DNA of 64,000 bases, taken from contig JAZGGI010000033.1 of the NCBI GenBank assembly GCA_036480375.1, positions 1 to 64,000 of the forward strand, given 5' to 3'. Below are positions 61,108 through 64,000 of this stretch, piece by piece. The stretch is from Candidatus Zixiibacteriota bacterium (GTDB lineage: Bacteria; Zixibacteria; MSB-5A5; GN15; JAAZOE01). The position numbers were made by a program, and so were the translations under genes. Positions within the stretch are counted from its first letter, which is position 1. Every line of letters begins with the position of its first letter. The notes beneath the pieces were generated by a model. It was not told where the DNA came from. It worked only from the letters and a program-made list of their open reading frames with translations, and ran no database searches.

Positions 61108-63195
61108 TTAGCTGTTTTTCTTTTCCCTTTGCTCTTCAATGACTTCTTCTTCGATGTTTTTGGGGAGCGGCAGATAACTCATAAATTCCATCGAAAAACT
61201 GGCCCGACCGCTTGAAAGCGTACGCAGAGTAGAGGCATATCCGAACATCTCCTTTAACGGTACTGCTCCATTTAGCTTTTGCGAGCCTTTTCTGAAACGA
61301 CGAAGTCTCTCGATTTTGCCCCGGCGGCGGTTGATATCGGCAATGATATCGCCCATATATTTATCAGGAGTGTTTATTTCTATTTTCATTACCGGCTCCA
61401 GAAGCTGCGGTCCGGTTTTATGAATAATTTCTTTCAACGCCTGAACAGTACAAATCCGAAAGGCCATTTCGCTTGAATCAACATCATGATGCGAACCGTC
61501 GATGAGGACGAATTTCAAATCAACCATCGGGAATCCGGCCAAAAGCCCATCCTCGGCCGTTTTTCGAAATCCCTTCTCGACACCGGGAATATATTCTCTG
61601 GGAATATTTCCGCCCTTAATATGATTGATGAATTCCATTCCTTCACCGGGATTCGGTTCAATCCGAAATTCGATGTGCGCATACTGTCCCCTCCCGCCGG
61701 TTTGTTTTTTGTATTTATAATTATGCTGATACTCGGACGTAATCGTCTCCCGAAACGCCACCGCCGGTTCTCCGACTTTGACATCGACTTTATGTTCGGT
61801 TTTCAGCCGATCGACGATAACTTCAAGATGCAGCTCGCCCATCCCCGATATAATTGTCTCCTCGGTTTCCTCATCAAACCGGGCCGTAAACGACGGGTCT
61901 TCCAGAGATATTTTGCCGAGAGCCAGCCCCAGTTTATCCCGATATTTCTTGTCTTCCGGTTCGATCCGCAAATCAAGAACCGTTTCGGGGTAATGAATTT
62001 TCTCGAGAAGAATCGGATTTTCCTCATCGCTTAGCGTATCGCCGGTCGTGGTTGATTTCAATCCAATCAGCGCGGCGATATCCCCGGCTTTAATCTCCGT
62101 CATCTCTTTGCGGTCGCCGGCGTGGATGCGCATAATTCTCCCGACCCGTTCGCGTTTGCCACGAGAGGAATTGTAAATATAACTTCCCGCTTTCAACTCG
62201 CCCGAATAAACCCGGATAAAAGTCTGCTGGCCGACGTAGGCGTCATTTATAATCTTGAACGACAGCGCCGAAAACGGTCCATTGACCGAGGGACGACGGG
62301 TAATCGTCGTCTCGGGATCGTCAATATCGATGCCCCGAACGATTCCCCGATCAATCGGCGACGGCAGATAATTAACTACCGCGTCAAGCAAAAGCTGGAT
62401 GCCTTTATTTTTAAAAGCCGAGCCACAAAAAACAGGCGTAATACAGTTCCCCAAAACGGCCGTGCGGGCGGCGCGCATAATATCTTCAGTCGATATATCC
62501 TGTTCGTTGAGATATTTATCCATGAGATTGTCATCGTAATCGGCCAGAGTCGCAATCATGCGGTCATGCAGCTCCTGAGCTCTGGGGAGCAAATCATCCG
62601 GAATGTCCTTTTCGACGCGCTGTAATCGGTCATAGAAAGTCGCCTTCATCGTTACCAAATCGATGATGCCCTCAAAATTATCCTCTTCCCCGATCGGCAT
62701 CTGGAATGGAACGGCATTAGCGCCGAGCATCTCGTTCATAAGTTCAATGGTATGGAACATATTCGCGCCGGCGCGATCCATTTTATTGATAAACGCTATC
62801 CGGGGGACTTTGTACCTATCAGCCTGATGCCAGACAGTTTCGCTTTGAGGCTCGACGCCGCCAACGGCACAGAAGATCATGACGATACCGTCGAGCACCC
62901 GCAGGGAGCGTTCGACTTCGAGAGTAAAATCGATATGTCCGGGCGTATCGATAATATTGACTTTATGATCGTTCCAGTCGGCGGTTATCGCGGCGGATGA
63001 AATCGTGATGCCCCGTTCCTGTTCCTGCTTCATGAAATCCATGACGGCCTGGCCGTTATGCACCTCGCCCAGCCTGTGAATCATCCCCGTAAAAAAGAGG
63101 ATTCGTTCGGTGGTCGTGGTTTTTCCGGCATCGATATGCGCGACGATTCCGATATTTCTAATCTTTTGTATAGTAGCCTGATCCATTATTTCCAT
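61108..63195 (-). CDS. fusA: Translation elongation factor G
   Basis: A 695-residue GTPase with G1 AHIDAGKTT, G2 RGITI, G3 DTPGH and G4 NKMD, followed by EF-G domains II-V (RGQYAHIEFRI; HHDVDSSEMAF; KEMFGYASTLRTLSSGRA). It drives translocation and/or ribosome recycling. It is not next to rpsL/rpsG/tuf, and the C-terminal signature RRFRKGSQKLNGAVPL differs from the usual EF-G form, so a second, specialised EF-G is likely. The ATG at 63186 is an alternative start. It stands alone with its own terminator. Confidence 0.93.
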   Translation of the reverse strand: MEIMDQATIQKIRNIGIVAHIDAGKTTTTERILFFTGMIHRLGEVHNGQAVMDFMKQEQERGITISSAAITADWNDHKVNIIDTPGHIDFTLEVERSLRVLDGIVMIFCAVGGVEPQSETVWHQADRYKVPRIAFINKMDRAGANMFHTIELMNEMLGANAVPFQMPIGEEDNFEGIIDLVTMKATFYDRLQRVEKDIPDDLLPRAQELHDRMIATLADYDDNLMDKYLNEQDISTEDIMRAARTAVLGNCITPVFCGSAFKNKGIQLLLDAVVNYLPSPIDRGIVRGIDIDDPETTITRRPSVNGPFSALSFKIINDAYVGQQTFIRVYSGELKAGSYIYNSSRGKRERVGRIMRIHAGDRKEMTEIKAGDIAALIGLKSTTTGDTLSDEENPILLEKIHYPETVLDLRIEPEDKKYRDKLGLALGKISLEDPSFTARFDEETEETIISGMGELHLEVIVDRLKTEHKVDVKVGEPAVAFRETITSEYQHNYKYKKQTGGRGQYAHIEFRIEPNPGEGMEFINHIKGGNIPREYIPGVEKGFRKTAEDGLLAGFPMVDLKFVLIDGSHHDVDSSEMAFRICTVQALKEIIHKTGPQLLEPVMKIEINTPDKYMGDIIADINRRRGKIERLRRFRKGSQKLNGAVPLKEMFGYASTLRTLSSGRASFSMEFMSYLPLPKNIEEEVIEEQREKKNS

Positions 63196-63481
63196 TTCAA
63201 AAAAATACTTTCCGGTAATTAATCATCAAGTAAGGAGACCGGCGAAGATAATCATTTTTTTGAATTCGTCAAGCCTTATTTACACACTCGGGATGAATCT
63301 CTGAATATTGTTGAATAAATGACCTGATAATCAGTTCCGGCAACCTTATTTTCCTATGGAGAAACGGGTAATTAGGTAATTTGCTCCGGATTTTTCCCCT
63401 ACAGCAAAGCCGTGGACCACTCGAGCTATGTTAGTTCAAGACAGGAAGCGAAAGTCATAATCCCGGCCCGTGTCCGCGCCA

Positions 63482-64000
63482 TCATTCATGCTTCAACGCA
63501 TCAACCGGATTCGCCCGTGCTGCATTTACTGCGCGAACACATATCGTGGCTCCAGCCAGAACCAATGTAATGACTCCCGCTAGGAAGAAAAGCTCAAGGC
63601 CGATCTGGGTTCGAACCGCGTACTCTTCCAGCCAGCCTTTGGCGAGCAAGTACGCGGCGGGCCAGGCCAACGCATTGGCAATAGCAACCAGGATTATAAA
63701 GTTCCGGGCAACAAGCCAGATTACGCGGGGGACAGATGACCCCAGCACTTTACGGATACCGATCTCTTTCGTGCGTTGTTCAACCAGGAATGACACCAAC
63801 CCAAAAAGACCCAGACAGGCAATACCGATTGCCAGAATCGTCGCATAAGAAAAGATATCCTTAGTTCTCTCGATTGAGCCGAATTGCCAGTCGAAATTCT
63901 CATCGAGAAAGAAATAGTTGAAAGGTTCATCCGGAATGATTGACTTCCAGTTCGTCTCAAGGCCGGCAACCACACTTTCCACCTGGTCTGGCTCGAACCT
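63482..64000 (-). CDS. FtsX/MacB-type ABC transporter permease (C-terminal part, runs off the window)
   Basis: The last about 170 residues of a MacB-family permease. It has the end of the extracytoplasmic domain (PDEPFNYFFLDENFDWQF), then the FtsX domain with three helices and the conserved LVSFLVEQRTKEIGIRKVLG cytosolic loop, ending ARANPVDALKHE. The frame is open through the right edge, so the start lies outside. Such permeases work in efflux of peptides or lipoprotein transport with an MacB/LolD ATPase. Confidence 0.92.
   Translation of the reverse strand, partial: RFEPDQVESVVAGLETNWKSIIPDEPFNYFFLDENFDWQFGSIERTKDIFSYATILAIGIACLGLFGLVSFLVEQRTKEIGIRKVLGSSVPRVIWLVARNFIILVAIANALAWPAAYLLAKGWLEEYAVRTQIGLELFFLAGVITLVLAGATICVRAVNAARANPVDALKHE

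Overview
The window reads as a chromosomal segment of an uncultured, AT-leaning, Gram-negative (diderm) bacterium. Supporting signs are RND efflux with an outer-membrane TolC partner, TonB/ExbBD genes, lipoprotein and Sec signal peptides, PEP-CTERM proteins, and secreted proteins ending in type I dockerin pairs of the 'VNIGDAVFLINHVF' style. That dockerin style, with S9 and M1 peptidases and TonB clusters, is what I associate with the FCB-group candidate phylum Zixibacteria and its relatives. The lineage is an inference; no rRNA gene is present to test it.

Layout. 1-610: interspersed-repeat DNA, then an outer-membrane-type protein. 1466-4670: a leftward ars-like operon (arsR, permease, small thioredoxin, secreted ArsF-like thiol protein, ArsG/CcdA-like membrane protein) with a promoter whose -10 lies inside an inverted repeat. 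4750-11244: thiol peroxidase, a beta-propeller glycosidase-like protein, tRNA-Ser(GGA), a FetAB-type ABC pair and two HExxH metallopeptidase-like proteins. 11405-18221: a rightward heavy-metal RND efflux operon that opens with an apparently leaderless Cys-rich small protein. 18428-32818: tautomerase, GTP-type PEP carboxykinase, YtoQ, two S9 peptidases, a PEP-CTERM protein, a secreted propeller protein, an amidase and an MFS carrier.

32819-38395 is accessory DNA: a relic of an M29 aminopeptidase, several copies of at least three hairpin-rich repeat families, a membrane-anchored STAND-type ATPase with exact 141-bp TPR repeats, and a CheW-MCP fusion truncated before the MCP signalling tip. 38396-47228 is a leftward Ton-like energy transduction cluster: two TonB, two ExbD, one ExbB, two tiny membrane proteins, a TPR protein, a hydrophilic-loop membrane protein, and a neighbouring secreted protein that seems built of TonB-C-like modules. 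47549-52550 holds the second PEP-CTERM protein and two dockerin proteins (FG-GAP propeller; M1 aminopeptidase). 52588-57798 is housekeeping: mtaB, rpsA with unusual low-complexity ends, plsC, cmk. 57958-64000: a PD-(D/E)XK-like protein, repeats, a barrel-like protein, a DUF3365-type c-haem protein, an EF-G, and a FtsX/MacB-type permease running off the right edge.

The signals I rate highest are: the sigma-54-type -24/-12 elements in front of both PEP-CTERM genes; the Ton-like cluster with its duplicated parts; the thiol-rich ars-like operon with an operator-like dyad on its -10; the 141-bp repeat STAND-TPR protein in a repeat island; and the ordered compound repeats shared by distant intergenic regions. 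I found no CRISPR array, no integrase and no intact insertion sequence.
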